64,000 bases of DNA from Rhodanobacter sp. MP7CTX1 (GTDB lineage: Bacteria; Pseudomonadota; Gammaproteobacteria; Xanthomonadales; Rhodanobacteraceae), in contig NZ_JACHCN010000008.1 in the NCBI RefSeq assembly GCF_014205795.1, positions 1 through 64,000 on the forward strand. Direction: 5' to 3'. Position numbers and translations under genes: made by a program. How positions within the stretch are numbered: position 1 is the first letter of the stretch; each line of letters begins with the position of its first letter. The notes below the pieces were generated by a model. That model did not search any database, was not told where the DNA came from, and saw only the letters and a program-made list of their open reading frames with translations. Shown piece after piece: positions 17,650 to 26,008 of this stretch.

Positions 17650-17770
17650 GCTACCCGATGCGAAGCGTCTGCGTGAGCTGGAGACGGAGAACACACGGCT
17701 GAAGAAGCTGTTGGCCGAGTCGATCCTGGAGATCGAGGTCACCCGCGAGGCGTTGCGAAAAAAATGGTGA
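17650..17770 (+). pseudogene. IS3-family OrfA, C-terminal remnant
   Basis: Only the last 40 codons are recognisable: [20 protein letters not shown], then [19 protein letters not shown]-stop, the leucine-zipper end of OrfA. The helix-turn-helix half and the left inverted repeat are gone; upstream sequence in the same frame is unrelated. An A-run (CGAAAAAAATGG) corresponds to the frameshift signal of the intact copy at 13455-13461. Confidence 0.75.
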
Positions 17771-18669
17771 CCGCATCCGCACGACGACTTGCGGCAGATG
17801 ATCAACCGAGGATTGAGCGAACGGCATGCGTTACGCGTATTGCGCATGAGCGCCAGCGCGCTGCGCTATGCCCCAGCACCCGACCGCAATGTGTCATTAC
17901 GCGAACGTATCCTGGCCTTGGCCCATCGGCATCACCGCTACGGCGCTGGGATGATCTACCTGAAGCTGCGTCAGGCAGGCCTGATGGGGTCAATCACAAG
18001 CGGGTTGACCGACTCTATGCCCTGGCAAAGCTGCTGGTGCGTCGGCGCAAGCGCAAGAAGGTGCCGGTATCCGAGCGTCAGCCACTGGTTTGGCCGCACG
18101 CTGCGAATGAAGTGTGGTCGATGGACTTCGTCTTCGATCGGACGGCCGAAGGTCGGGTCATCAAATGCCTGACCATTGTCGACGACGCCACGCATGAGTC
18201 GGTTGCCATCGTGCCGGAGCGAGCGATCGGCGGCCGCCCGCTCACCCGCATCCTGGATCAGCTTCGCGCGATACGAGGTCTGCCCAAAGTGATCCGCCCC
18301 GACAACGGCAAAGAGTTCTGCGGTCGCGCGGTGCTGACCTGGGCGCACGGGCGCGGCGTCACGCTGCGCCTGATCGAACCAGGCAAGCCCAACCAGAATG
18401 CGTATATCGAATCGTTCAACGGTCGCCTGCGTGATGAATGTTTGAACGAACACTGGTTTACCAGCATGGCTCACGCCAAGGTCGTCATCGAAGCGTGGCG
18501 GCGCGAATATAACGAGGAGCGACCGAAGAAGAGTCTCGGCGGGCTGACACCCGCTGCCTACGCACTAAGACTGGCCGCCAGAGCGGCTACGATGTTACGC
18601 CGCGATTTGGTGGCCGTCGCTGACGGCTTGCACGAAGTCTTGGCGACAGCGCAGTTGCCATCGGTCTGA
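17761..18669 (+). pseudogene. IS3-family OrfB with two frameshifts
   Basis: This diverged relative of the transposase at 13461-14279 is broken. The expected frame runs VTASARR to about 17,790; a frame change then gives [20 protein letters not shown] as far as ...YLKLRQAGL near 17,980. A two-base surplus (ATGGGGTCAAT) returns to the first frame for [10 protein letters not shown] and the rest. The catalytic core is intact in sequence ([42 protein letters not shown]), but no single protein contains all of it. The C-terminus is about 30 residues longer than in the intact copy. Confidence 0.85.
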
Positions 18670-18679
18670 CTGCAGCAAT

Positions 18680-18845
18680 GATCCGTGAGATAGCCAATCA
18701 GATCATTCATGGCCTCGATCACGGGGCGTAGTAGATGACGCGGCCGCTCTGCTGGCTGGTCACAAGGCCGGTGTGCGACAACTCCTTCAGATGAAAGGAG
18801 AGCGTGGCGTTGGGCAAGCCTAGCTTTTCACCAAGTTGCCGAAAA
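18680..18845 (-). pseudogene. ArsR-family repressor fragment
   Basis: On the minus strand one frame reads LGEKLGLPNATLSFHLKELS and then HTGLVTSQQSGRVIYYAP, followed by a stop. This is the winged-helix DNA-binding core of ArsR-type arsenic/metal repressors (family: LPxxTLSxHLKxLxxAGLVxxxxxGRxIYY). The following AMNDLIGYLTDHCC of the C-terminal helix is present in another frame, so there is a one-base shift. The N-terminal third is missing. No arsenic resistance gene is nearby, so the operon has been lost. Confidence 0.7.
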
Positions 18846-19085
18846 AATGGCTCCTAGCCCGCTGGCCCACGGAAAATGTGGCACTTGTAGCGGTTCGCTG
18901 CACCAATTGGGCATCATGTTTTGGGGTCGGCAGGCATTCGTCCAAAAGCCATTGGCAGGTAGATCACACATTTCAATGGGGTGCATGGGCAAGCCGCACG
19001 TACTGCAACGGAACGACGGTCGCCCAAATGCGACAGTCGGTTAGCTCGCGGCCGTCGACGTCCTAGGGAATTGCGTCGCTGCGGC

Positions 19086-19137
19086 AATTTGTGCAGCAGC
19101 CTGCTGCGCAAATTGGTCGGCAGGTTGCTGACCAATT
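19086..19137. repeat. Paired palindromes, family copy 3
   Basis: Two palindromes share four bases. The first is 19086-19114, arms AATTTGTGCAGCAG / CTGCTGCGCAAATT around one C (one wobble mismatch). The second is 19111-19137, arms AATTGGTCGGCA / TGCTGACCAATT around GGT (one mismatch). The order of the two types is opposite to copies 1 and 2. Confidence 0.7.
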
Positions 19138-19229
19138 GGGTATGCCCTTAGGATCAGAAACGGCCGTCGTTCTGGCATGCGCTGCACACCAATAAATTCA
19201 TCACTGACGATGACGTCCCTAAGGCTCTG

Positions 19230-19256
19230 AATTGGGCAGCAGGCTGCTGCCCAATT
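19230..19256. repeat. Single palindrome, family copy 4
   Basis: The most regular member: AATTGGGCAGCAG and its perfect complement CTGCTGCCCAATT around a single G. Arms are 13 bp with no mismatch. Confidence 0.7.
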
Positions 19257-19489
19257 GGGCGGACCACACGTAATACAGGGTTGTCCCGATGCGACGTGCA
19301 CAGCCTTCGCAGAAGACTCGTGAAGCGATGGCGGGCGCGCGGACTTTAACCTACGCTCGCACGACCCATACGTCGGGAAGCGAGAACAATTTTGCTAGTA
19401 ACTCTTGGTTACCAATAAGAATATAAGGAGGTGCTACCTCCCAGTTTAGCCACGAGGACGCTCCGTTTCCTCCTCAAGGTTAGGTCACC

Positions 19490-20521
19490 CTACTTGGCCG
19501 GTGGTATAGACAACCCTAGCTTGTCAGCAATGTCTTCGGTCGTTTCGCGGCCGACTGAGGTGGCGTTTACCGATAAAGTGTCCACAAGGAATGGTCTTTC
19601 GGCAGCCTCATAGCCATCGCTAATGGCATGTCGGTTTGCGTGGAACCAATGAAGCCGGTCGTTTATTGGCACGATCGGCGCCGCGACCGCGAAGTATTGT
19701 GTTCCCCGATATAAGGCGTCACCGTTGAGCAAAGCGATTGCTTTTGACCTTGCATCGGACTCAGGTGCAACTCCGTGTTTTGCGCGCGATTTCACACGAG
19801 CCGATGAGGCGTACAGATCGGTCCAGTCGTTCCTGCATACCCGCTTTTCCACGATAGCCTGCAAATCTCCGATCCACGTTTTGACGTTTGCCGGGAAGGG
19901 CTTAGCAATCACAACAAAAAGCGACCGCATACCTTTGAGGTAAGAGTTCGCTTCGACGAGATCAAGCCGATCGATGGCTTCTTTATACGCACAGCCAAGT
20001 AGAGCTATGCCGTCGAGCGACGGGGTATTGGCAAGGTACTGAATGACATGCTTGGTCGCATCATCATCTATGGATCTGAAAGCAGGCTCGTCAGGAAGAA
20101 TCCAATGGCCCATGGGCCGGACGAGCCAATCTGCCCGAAACAGGCCAAGCGACTGAATCAATGCCGTGAAGATCTCGCCACGTTCGAATCTGGTCAGCGA
20201 TTTATCTAGCAGCTTCCACAACTTCGACTCGTACAGCGCCTTCGTGCCAGTGAGCTCTGGGCAGCCGTCCGTGACCTCAACTAGATCCACACCGCTTTGA
20301 AGCCGCGGTTTGGAGCGTGGGTCGATTCCCGCGTGAGCCATGCTCCAAAACGCACGCGACCGCGGAGCTTTGGGTCCTGACGCCGTCGGGATAAAGCGAA
20401 AATCCAGTTCGTCCCACGAGCATCCCGCTCGCCGGTAGACCTCTGAAGCCCACAACCGATTGCGAATGTTTGCAGCGATATCCGTCGAGGGCCTACCCCG
20501 TTTGGTCGAATGACTTTCCAT
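19490..20521 (-). CDS. Hypothetical protein, 343 aa
   Basis: I do not recognise this protein. It begins MESHSTKRGRPSTDIAANIR; the RGRPSTD stretch resembles an AT-hook-like or recombinase-associated basic start. The body is mostly helical, without signal peptide or membrane helices and without an evident catalytic motif. It starts next to an inverted-repeat operator shared with the divergent 86-aa gene, which suggests a regulated pair. Its distance to tnsA and the candidate left transposon end at 21,064 place it just outside the Tn7-like element, though it could be part of an older element. The long clean frame and protein-like composition support a real gene. Confidence 0.7.
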   Translation of the reverse strand: MESHSTKRGRPSTDIAANIRNRLWASEVYRRAGCSWDELDFRFIPTASGPKAPRSRAFWSMAHAGIDPRSKPRLQSGVDLVEVTDGCPELTGTKALYESKLWKLLDKSLTRFERGEIFTALIQSLGLFRADWLVRPMGHWILPDEPAFRSIDDDATKHVIQYLANTPSLDGIALLGCAYKEAIDRLDLVEANSYLKGMRSLFVVIAKPFPANVKTWIGDLQAIVEKRVCRNDWTDLYASSARVKSRAKHGVAPESDARSKAIALLNGDALYRGTQYFAVAAPIVPINDRLHWFHANRHAISDGYEAAERPFLVDTLSVNATSVGRETTEDIADKLGLSIPPAK

Positions 20522-20562
20522 GGAGTAGCAAAATAGCCATTTTGCATGAGTTTTGCTACTCC
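20522..20562. promoter_or_regulatory. Inverted-repeat operator between divergent genes
   Basis: Perfect 12-bp arms GGAGTAGCAAAA (20522-20533) and TTTTGCTACTCC (20551-20562) are separated by 17 bases; the inner sequence ATTTTGC partly repeats the arm. It abuts the start of the 343-aa gene (minus) and lies about 50 bp before the 86-aa gene (plus). A dimeric regulator, possibly the 86-aa protein, probably binds here. Confidence 0.6.
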
Positions 20563-20618
20563 AATTAGCCTGACATAGTTTCTACGCCGCATATGGCGGC
20601 TGTTGGCTGGGAATGGCG

Positions 20619-20873
20619 ATGGAAAGTGAAAAACACGAAGCGCCAAGGGCGTTCGTGAGCGATCTGCTGGAGCGCTACGGCGAACTAATGAGTGGACGGC
20701 CTCTGCGATTGGCCTTGGGGTTCCGCAGCGACCGCTCGTTCCTGCGTGCAGCTCTTACCGGTCAACTTCCGGTTTCGACATTTCGCTTGCCAAATCGACG
20801 GGGACGGTACGCCCGTACGCGAGACGTTTCGGAGTGGCTAAGAACGTTGGCAGATAAATCGACGGAGAGCTGA
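20619..20873 (+). CDS. Small DNA-binding-like protein
   Basis: An 84-aa protein starting MESEKHEAPRAFVSDLLERY. I choose the ATG at 20619 because GGGA lies six bases before it; an in-frame ATG at 20613 would leave no space. The segment LALGFRSDRSFLRAALTGQL followed by FRLPNRRGRYARTRDVSEWL looks like a winged helix-turn-helix of the excisionase/AlpA or PrtN kind: a helix pair, a basic wing, then a final helix ending DVSEWL. It may control the divergent 343-aa gene through the inverted repeat at 20522-20562, or assist recombination. Confidence 0.6.
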   Translation: MESEKHEAPRAFVSDLLERYGELMSGRPLRLALGFRSDRSFLRAALTGQLPVSTFRLPNRRGRYARTRDVSEWLRTLADKSTES

Positions 20874-21183
20874 GATGGGCGGAATGCTTATCAAATGACC
20901 TTCCGGAAATCGGCAAGAAAAGGAAAAGCCGCAGTCAGACACTTGAGGGACAAGGAGGCACGATGAAGAACTAAAACTCAACCAAGCAAACTCGTTCAGG
21001 AGCCTTAAGCAGAGCGGCCTACGGGGTGTCTAGATCCCGTAGGCCGTTGCCAGCTCGTCGATATGTCCCCGACGACTGCATCCTAGCCCGACCAACAATC
21101 TTGTCAAGGTTGCGGATAGTTTTTGCTAAGCGCTCCATCCCATATCGGCACCAAGGTGCCTGAAATGTCCATGGAGCAACAAA
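20874..21183. other. Intergenic stretch before tnsA, candidate left transposon end
   Basis: No gene. It contains a hairpin CGGCCTACGGG / CCCGTAGGCCG (about 21016-21047) and four TGTC motifs starting at 21027, 21064, 21102 and 21176, with spacings of 37, 38 and 74. The sequence TGTCCCCGACG at 21064 matches TGTCGGCGACG, read inward from the candidate right end at 30891, in 9 of 11 places. A Tn7-like end close to tnsA is expected, but this assignment is weak and I find no matching 5-bp duplication. Confidence 0.35.
21016..21047. repeat. Hairpin upstream of tnsA
   Basis: An 11-bp perfect inverted repeat CGGCCTACGGG / CCCGTAGGCCG with a 10-base loop. There is no T-tract directly after it, so a terminator role is uncertain. 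It lies just outside the candidate left end and may terminate readthrough into tnsA. Confidence 0.5.
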
Positions 21184-21699
21184 ATGATGAAACAGTTTGA
21201 ATTTTTGCGTATCGCATGTAGGAATCCGTCCACCAAGGACGAACTGGCGTCGCTTCTGAAGGAGCGAATCAGAACGGAAGGCGTAGAACTGAAGTGGGGC
21301 TTTCGGCGTGTGCCGCTCTCCCGCGGCCGCCATCATGGCGGCTACGTCTGCGCATTCCGCTGTCAGCCGCTCTTGCGGGTGGAAAGTGCGCTGGAGCGGC
21401 ACGTTCTCAGGGCGTTGGCTGCCGATCAGGGATGCGTAGCGCTGGCCACGCAGCCGGTAACTATTCAGTGGACATGGCGAGGAACCGTTCGGCGATACAC
21501 ACCGGACGTGCTGGTGATGCTTTGCGACGTGCCAGAACCATGGTCCGCCGTTGGACTCGAGCGGCTTTCGCTGGTCGAGGTCAAGCCGACGCGGTTTTCC
21601 GTTGACGACGATCTCTGGGTGGAGCGAGTACGTGTCATTAAAGAAGCCTTGAACATGCCGCTCGTTCGGTTGGCGACGTTGCCGGAGGCCCTGTCATGA
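21184..21699 (+). CDS. TnsA-like transposon endonuclease
   Basis: This 171-aa protein is a small TnsA-type nuclease, which cuts the 5' strands at the transposon ends so that transposition can be cut-and-paste. The PD-(D/E)xK core is visible: an upstream acidic helix VESALERHVLRAL, Asp108 in RYTPDVLVM, and Glu132-Val-Lys134 in SLVEVKP. It is shorter than E. coli TnsA (273 aa) because the C-terminal winged-helix domain is missing; single-domain TnsA proteins occur in many Tn7-like elements. GGAG seven bases before the ATG sets the start. The stop overlaps the tnsB start (ATGA), so the two are translationally coupled. Confidence 0.82.
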   Translation: MMKQFEFLRIACRNPSTKDELASLLKERIRTEGVELKWGFRRVPLSRGRHHGGYVCAFRCQPLLRVESALERHVLRALAADQGCVALATQPVTIQWTWRGTVRRYTPDVLVMLCDVPEPWSAVGLERLSLVEVKPTRFSVDDDLWVERVRVIKEALNMPLVRLATLPEALS

Positions 21700-23525
21700 G
21701 CAATTTTCAGAAAGGCAACGACGTGATCTACCAGGGCCTGCGTATGCGCGTGATGGATCCGGCATACAACGGGGCCGTCACATTGATGGATTTGCAGGAT
21801 TCGTCCGTACTGTGCCGGGCTCCTGTCGGGGAGGTGGCGCTTGCACCTCATGTGCCGAAGCCTCTGGCACAGATCGACCTGCTTAAATGGAACGAGCTGG
21901 AAAGCATGGCCAATGCTGCTCGCGCCATTATCAAGGCACCGACTCTCGAGGAGAGGCAGAAGACCTACACATCCTATGCACTTCAGCTTGGATGCAGTAA
22001 ACGCACGCTTCAGCGTGTCGTCAAGCAAATCAAGCGCGTAGATTCGGTCGACGCATTGCGCGGGGGAGTATGCGGGCGACCAATAGGCATGCGGATGTTG
22101 TCGCCCGCCGTAGAAGAAATTATCGCACGTCAGCTCGCCGAGAACTGGCTCGTCCCAAACCAGCCAAATCTGTCCGACATCATCGATCAGATTCAGTCCG
22201 AGTGCCGAACCCAGGGGCTGAGGGCGCCTCTCGACACGACGGTGCGAAAACGTGCGGCTGCTCTCGATGCTTACCGAACAATGGCGTTGCGAAAGGGGGC
22301 GAAGAAAGCCAAGTACACCCTCAAGGCCATGGTGGGCCATATCGAAGCGGCATTAGCGCTGGAGACCGTCCAGATCGATCACACCTTGGCTGACCTCATT
22401 CTGGTGTCCGAGGATAACCGGGCGATACCCATTGGGCGACCTTGGATCACCCTGGCTATCGACGTGGCGACACGCATGGTCGTGGGTGTCTACATCACCT
22501 TCGAACCACCGAGCGCGGTGTCCGTGGCCATGTGCCTGCTAAACGCCCTGTTGCCCAAGGAGGCGTTCGTTGCGTCGCTGGGTTTGACAGGTCGCTGGCC
22601 TGTCTTCGGCGTCATGCGTTGCATCCATCTGGATAACGGACGAGATTTCCATAGCGATGCACTGCAGCGTGGATGCAGCAATCTGGGCATCGACATCCAA
22701 TATCGGCCAGTGGGATCCCCACATTACGGTGGGATGATTGAGCGCCTCATCGGTACATTTATGGGGCGGTGTCGTCTGTTGCCCGGCGCGACACAGAACA
22801 ATATCGTCAACCGCGGCGATTACGATGCTGAAGCCAAGGCGGTCATGACGCTGACGGAGTTCAAAGCGTTCCTGGTCAACGAGATCGTCAATGTCTACCA
22901 CACGCAAGAACATCGGACGCTGGGCGTTCCACCCCTCGTAAAGTGGGATGAACTTCAATCGTGTCAGGAAGAACAGCGCATTCTTCCCGCTGGCTGGGAG
23001 CAGTGGATGCTGCCAACCGCGTTCTATCCGTTTGAAATGCGACGAGTGCGTCGGACCGGCATCCAAATGTTCAGGCGCTTCTATTGGGCGGAGGGACTCG
23101 AGGAATGGGTTGGTGATGGTATCGAGCGTCCCGTTTCCTATGACCCCGGCGATGTCTCGAAGGTCATCATTGAGGGACCCAATGGCATACCGCTCGTGGC
23201 GTACGACACGCGAGGTGATGTAAATCATCTCTCGTTGTACGAACGTCGCAATGCGCGCAAGCAGCAAAAATTGCTGGGTCACGATCCTGAGCTTCTTGCC
23301 CAGCAGGACGCGGGCCTGACGAAGCGACAATCGCTCACCAAAAATGCCACGAAGGACACGAAAAAAGAACATCGCCAGGCAGCGATCGCTCGAGGTCAGA
23401 AGCAGCGTTCGGCTGACGTGCCGGCATCCAGCGACGCACAGAAGCCGGCACCAGCGGTGAGTGTGCCACTGTTCAATTTCGACACGCCCGTAAACCAGTT
23501 GAATGTTCGCAGGAAAGGGAGCTAA
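21696..23525 (+). CDS. TnsB-like DDE transposase
   Basis: A 609-aa Mu/TnsB/TniA-type transposase that joins the transposon 3' ends to the target and recognises the end repeats. The N-terminal 200 residues include helix-turn-helix segments. The rve core has the triad Asp228 (TVQIDHTLADL), Asp313 (CIHLDNGRDF) and Glu349 (YGGMIERLIG), the last two 35 residues apart as in the superfamily. A Mu C-terminal beta-barrel follows (about 430-500), then a basic tail (KKEHRQAAIARGQKQRSADV) that probably contacts TnsC. It starts within the tnsA stop codon and ends 4 bp before tnsC. Confidence 0.93.
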   Translation: MSNFQKGNDVIYQGLRMRVMDPAYNGAVTLMDLQDSSVLCRAPVGEVALAPHVPKPLAQIDLLKWNELESMANAARAIIKAPTLEERQKTYTSYALQLGCSKRTLQRVVKQIKRVDSVDALRGGVCGRPIGMRMLSPAVEEIIARQLAENWLVPNQPNLSDIIDQIQSECRTQGLRAPLDTTVRKRAAALDAYRTMALRKGAKKAKYTLKAMVGHIEAALALETVQIDHTLADLILVSEDNRAIPIGRPWITLAIDVATRMVVGVYITFEPPSAVSVAMCLLNALLPKEAFVASLGLTGRWPVFGVMRCIHLDNGRDFHSDALQRGCSNLGIDIQYRPVGSPHYGGMIERLIGTFMGRCRLLPGATQNNIVNRGDYDAEAKAVMTLTEFKAFLVNEIVNVYHTQEHRTLGVPPLVKWDELQSCQEEQRILPAGWEQWMLPTAFYPFEMRRVRRTGIQMFRRFYWAEGLEEWVGDGIERPVSYDPGDVSKVIIEGPNGIPLVAYDTRGDVNHLSLYERRNARKQQKLLGHDPELLAQQDAGLTKRQSLTKNATKDTKKEHRQAAIARGQKQRSADVPASSDAQKPAPAVSVPLFNFDTPVNQLNVRRKGS

Positions 23526-23529
23526 ACGT

Positions 23530-24471
23530 ATGGATACGACTATCGACACCGCACAGAATTTGCCGGCTAATGCGCCACCAGAGTTGCCCACCTCGCCGGG
23601 ACCGGGAAGTCCCGAGTCCTATGTGCATCTGGCGCCGCCATACCGCATGGATGCCACTCGTTCGAACGAGGAACGCATTGAGATCATCAAGAAGGGCATT
23701 GTGATTGAACATGCGGCCTATACCGCAGCAATGGACTATGCCTATTGGATCTTGTCGCAACCAGACGGCACGCCCGGGAGGGGCATGCTCCTGATGGGCG
23801 AGCCGGGTGCGGGCAAGAGCACCTTCGGTGAGGAGCTTGCACGTGCCTGCAAAGGACCGATTGTCATGATCAGCGCCGAAGGGGCACGCAGTATGCGCGA
23901 GGTATACGGCCGTGTGCTGCAGGCTCTGGATGGGCCAGTCGCCAAATCGATGCATACGCCGGATCGTGAATTGGCAGTCATCCGCCTCTTCCGGGCACTC
24001 CAGGTCAGAGCTTTCGTGGTGGACGAAATCCAGGATCTTGCCAAAGGCACTCAGCGCGAGCACGAACGTGTTTTGCTGAGTATCAAGTACCTGTCGAACA
24101 CAGCTCGCATTCCATTGATCTGCCTGGGTGCTCCGGAATCCGAGCAGACATTCCGGATGGATAAGCATCTGGCCAAACGCCTGCGCCCGTTCAAATTGCC
24201 ATTGTGGAAGTTGGACCAGTCGTTCGCCGACCTCGTTTCCAATATTGAGGCAACGCTCCCTCTGCGTAAGGCCTCTGCCTTGCGCAACGAGGAGGCGCTT
24301 AGGTACCTGATCGATATTTCGGGGGGCAGTCTGCGGGAGATCATGGCGCGTATCACTTGTGCGGCGGTGCGCGCCATTCTCAGCGGCGAGGAATGCCTGA
24401 CTCTGCAGGGGCTCAAGGATGCCGAATTTCCGCCAGCTCGCCCCGGGACCGGAGATGGCGTGAATGGATAA
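23530..24471 (+). CDS. TnsC/TniB-like AAA+ transposition regulator
   Basis: A 313-aa AAA+ ATPase that links target selection (TniQ) to the transposase. Walker A is GEPGAGKST at about residues 90-98, Walker B is AFVVDEIQDL, and a sensor-like segment LICLGAPESEQ follows. The length and the INDxxxL-like region fit TniB/TnsC, not general AAA proteins. I chose the ATG at 23530; an in-frame start at 23503 would overlap tnsB for no gain. The last codons overlap tniQ by 8 bp (ATGGATAA), so the operon is continuous. Confidence 0.92.
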   Translation: MDTTIDTAQNLPANAPPELPTSPGPGSPESYVHLAPPYRMDATRSNEERIEIIKKGIVIEHAAYTAAMDYAYWILSQPDGTPGRGMLLMGEPGAGKSTFGEELARACKGPIVMISAEGARSMREVYGRVLQALDGPVAKSMHTPDRELAVIRLFRALQVRAFVVDEIQDLAKGTQREHERVLLSIKYLSNTARIPLICLGAPESEQTFRMDKHLAKRLRPFKLPLWKLDQSFADLVSNIEATLPLRKASALRNEEALRYLIDISGGSLREIMARITCAAVRAILSGEECLTLQGLKDAEFPPARPGTGDGVNG

Positions 24472-25384
24472 TTACCTGGCGACCCCGCAGTCTCGGCGTT
24501 TGAAACTTGTGCCTCAGGTCCTGATGCCCGGTGAGTCGATCTCCTCGCTCGTCGATCGTCAAGCGCAGCTTTGGGGTGTATTGCGCAAGGAACTGGTTTA
24601 CCAGGCCGCTTTCATAAGCGGCCTGGTGGCCCTCAAGGATCTGGATGTCTGCAAGGAGGGTGGTTTCCTGGACATTTATGCCCAGAAGACAGGAATCGAT
24701 CGGCGGCTTCTGGAAATTCATCGGGCGCAGGTATCAAGCCCTTTGGTGAGTCAGAGGCTTCGATACCCATACTGCCCGATGTGTTTCCACGAAGATGCCT
24801 CCGCAGGTCATATACCTTACTTCCGGCTGGATTGGGCGAGGATTTTCCTCACCCATTGCCAAAGGCACGGGTGCCCGCTGTTTCGATGGTCCCGCGTGTC
24901 ATCCGATGGCACACGGAAACTTCCCCACGGATGGTTTATTGGCGAAGGGCCGGATCAGCGGAGTCTGCCGCAGTTTCGACAGGATCTCATGCTGGCGAGA
25001 GCGTATGCCTTCGGTGCTCGACCGAGAGCACCGAGTTCGATTGAGGCCTGGAATCGGCTGAAGAACTTCGAAGCTTGGCTATACCAAACAGGTGTGTGTG
25101 CACCCATATGCCGAGTTTTGGATGACCGCGCCAGGTCGATCGAGCGCGATGTCATGGAGCACGCTGTCACGTTGGCTAGATCTGCAACGGCAAACGGGAG
25201 GCTCCTTGTCGAGGAATCGGACGCTGTTTCATTCGAAGATCAACGAGTGATGTCGTTCACTTTCAAGGAATCACCCGTTCGGGATTCGAATCCGGCGTGG
25301 AGAGATTTGCGTTCAGGCATTCAGTCCATTGCGTGCCGTCGGGCGGTCCTTTTCATTGTGAGTGGAGCTTACAACGCAAAATAA
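24464..25384 (+). CDS. TniQ/TnsD-like target-site selector
   Basis: A 306-aa TniQ-family protein. After an N-terminal LVPQVLMPGESISSLVDRQA (the usual P-x-x-x-E-S-x-x-S-x-x-x-R start), a zinc finger is formed by YCPMCFHED near residue 104 and LTHCQRHGCPLF. TniQ proteins bring TnsC to the chosen target, either by binding a specific DNA site or through another recruiter. This one is longer than the short TniQ of CRISPR-associated elements and shorter than TnsD (508 aa). Its C-terminal 150 residues are unassigned and could bind DNA. The preferred site is unknown; the insertion next to ntrB is one data point. Confidence 0.88.
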   Translation: MDNYLATPQSRRLKLVPQVLMPGESISSLVDRQAQLWGVLRKELVYQAAFISGLVALKDLDVCKEGGFLDIYAQKTGIDRRLLEIHRAQVSSPLVSQRLRYPYCPMCFHEDASAGHIPYFRLDWARIFLTHCQRHGCPLFRWSRVSSDGTRKLPHGWFIGEGPDQRSLPQFRQDLMLARAYAFGARPRAPSSIEAWNRLKNFEAWLYQTGVCAPICRVLDDRARSIERDVMEHAVTLARSATANGRLLVEESDAVSFEDQRVMSFTFKESPVRDSNPAWRDLRSGIQSIACRRAVLFIVSGAYNAK

Positions 25385-26008
25385 AAGCATTCGTAAGAGT
25401 CCGATCGAGCGTGTGCCCGACATACGTCGGTGGATGAAGACAGTGATCATTCCGCCCTCGGGTTGTGAGTGACGAATTGTCTGCCATACCCGGGATTCGT
25501 AGCGCTCGGACAGCGACCGCCATCGGCACGCGAATTTGGGTGAGTGCTGGCAATTTTGAAGATGTCGCTGCCCCAACTTCACGCAGTAGTCGATCGCGGC
25601 GAAGGCGTGGCCGTGCATTGCAAGGGTGGCCGAGGGAGGGCCGGGACAATCGCTGCATCGCTGTTGGCCAGCTGCAAGTCGGCATCTTCCCTCAACTGAC
25701 CGCGTTCCGTAGATGCCGTCATCCGGACAGAGGGTGCGGATGCGGCCCTATAGTGTTCGTGAAACCGGGGTCTTGGCATACGCGGGTGCAGGCACCGACG
25801 AAGTTGATCACCTGGACTAAAGGTCCTGCATCCGCATACCGCCAAGTTGATCGCCAGATAGTGCCCGCTATCGGGTTGCAAACGCTCAGAGCTTTTGGAA
25901 GAAGCTTCAGGTTTAGAATGCGCCTCCAAGATCGGTGCGTGTTGAGGCAGGCTAAGCCCAGCTCAGCGCCAAGTGCAAGATCAGATTCTCCATTGCGAAG
26001 GACGCTGT
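25385..26008. other. Gap between tniQ and the cargo genes
   Basis: About 620 bases without an intact gene. It contains a probable phosphatase remnant (25562-25699, next entry). The last 100 bases should hold the promoter of the cargo operon; the ribosome site GAAGGA at 25996-26001 serves the MBL gene. Confidence 0.45.
25562..25699 (+). pseudogene. Possible dual-specificity phosphatase fragment
   Basis: A 45-codon frame reads MSLPQLHAVVDRGEGVAVHC then KGGRGRAGTIAASLLAS. HCKGGRGRAGT fits the HCx5R(S/T) active-site loop of cysteine-based protein phosphatases (family pattern VHCxGGxGRxGTxAA), with the preceding strand and following helix. The rest of the domain is missing or in other frames, so this is probably a relic of earlier cargo. 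The match is short and rests on one motif. Confidence 0.4.

Larger units (their letters stand above)
18846..19489. other. Degenerate stretch with palindromes
   Basis: I recognise no gene between the arsR fragment and the 343-aa gene. It contains three palindromes of the repeated family (19086-19256, separate entries) and, at 19428-19443, a hairpin GGAGGTGCTACCTCC just downstream of the 343-aa gene, which could act as its terminator. Confidence 0.45.

Noticed and set aside
22539-23591. A 350-codon minus-strand frame opposite tnsB
   Set aside because: Antisense shadow; tnsB has its full DDE triad and operon context on the plus strand.
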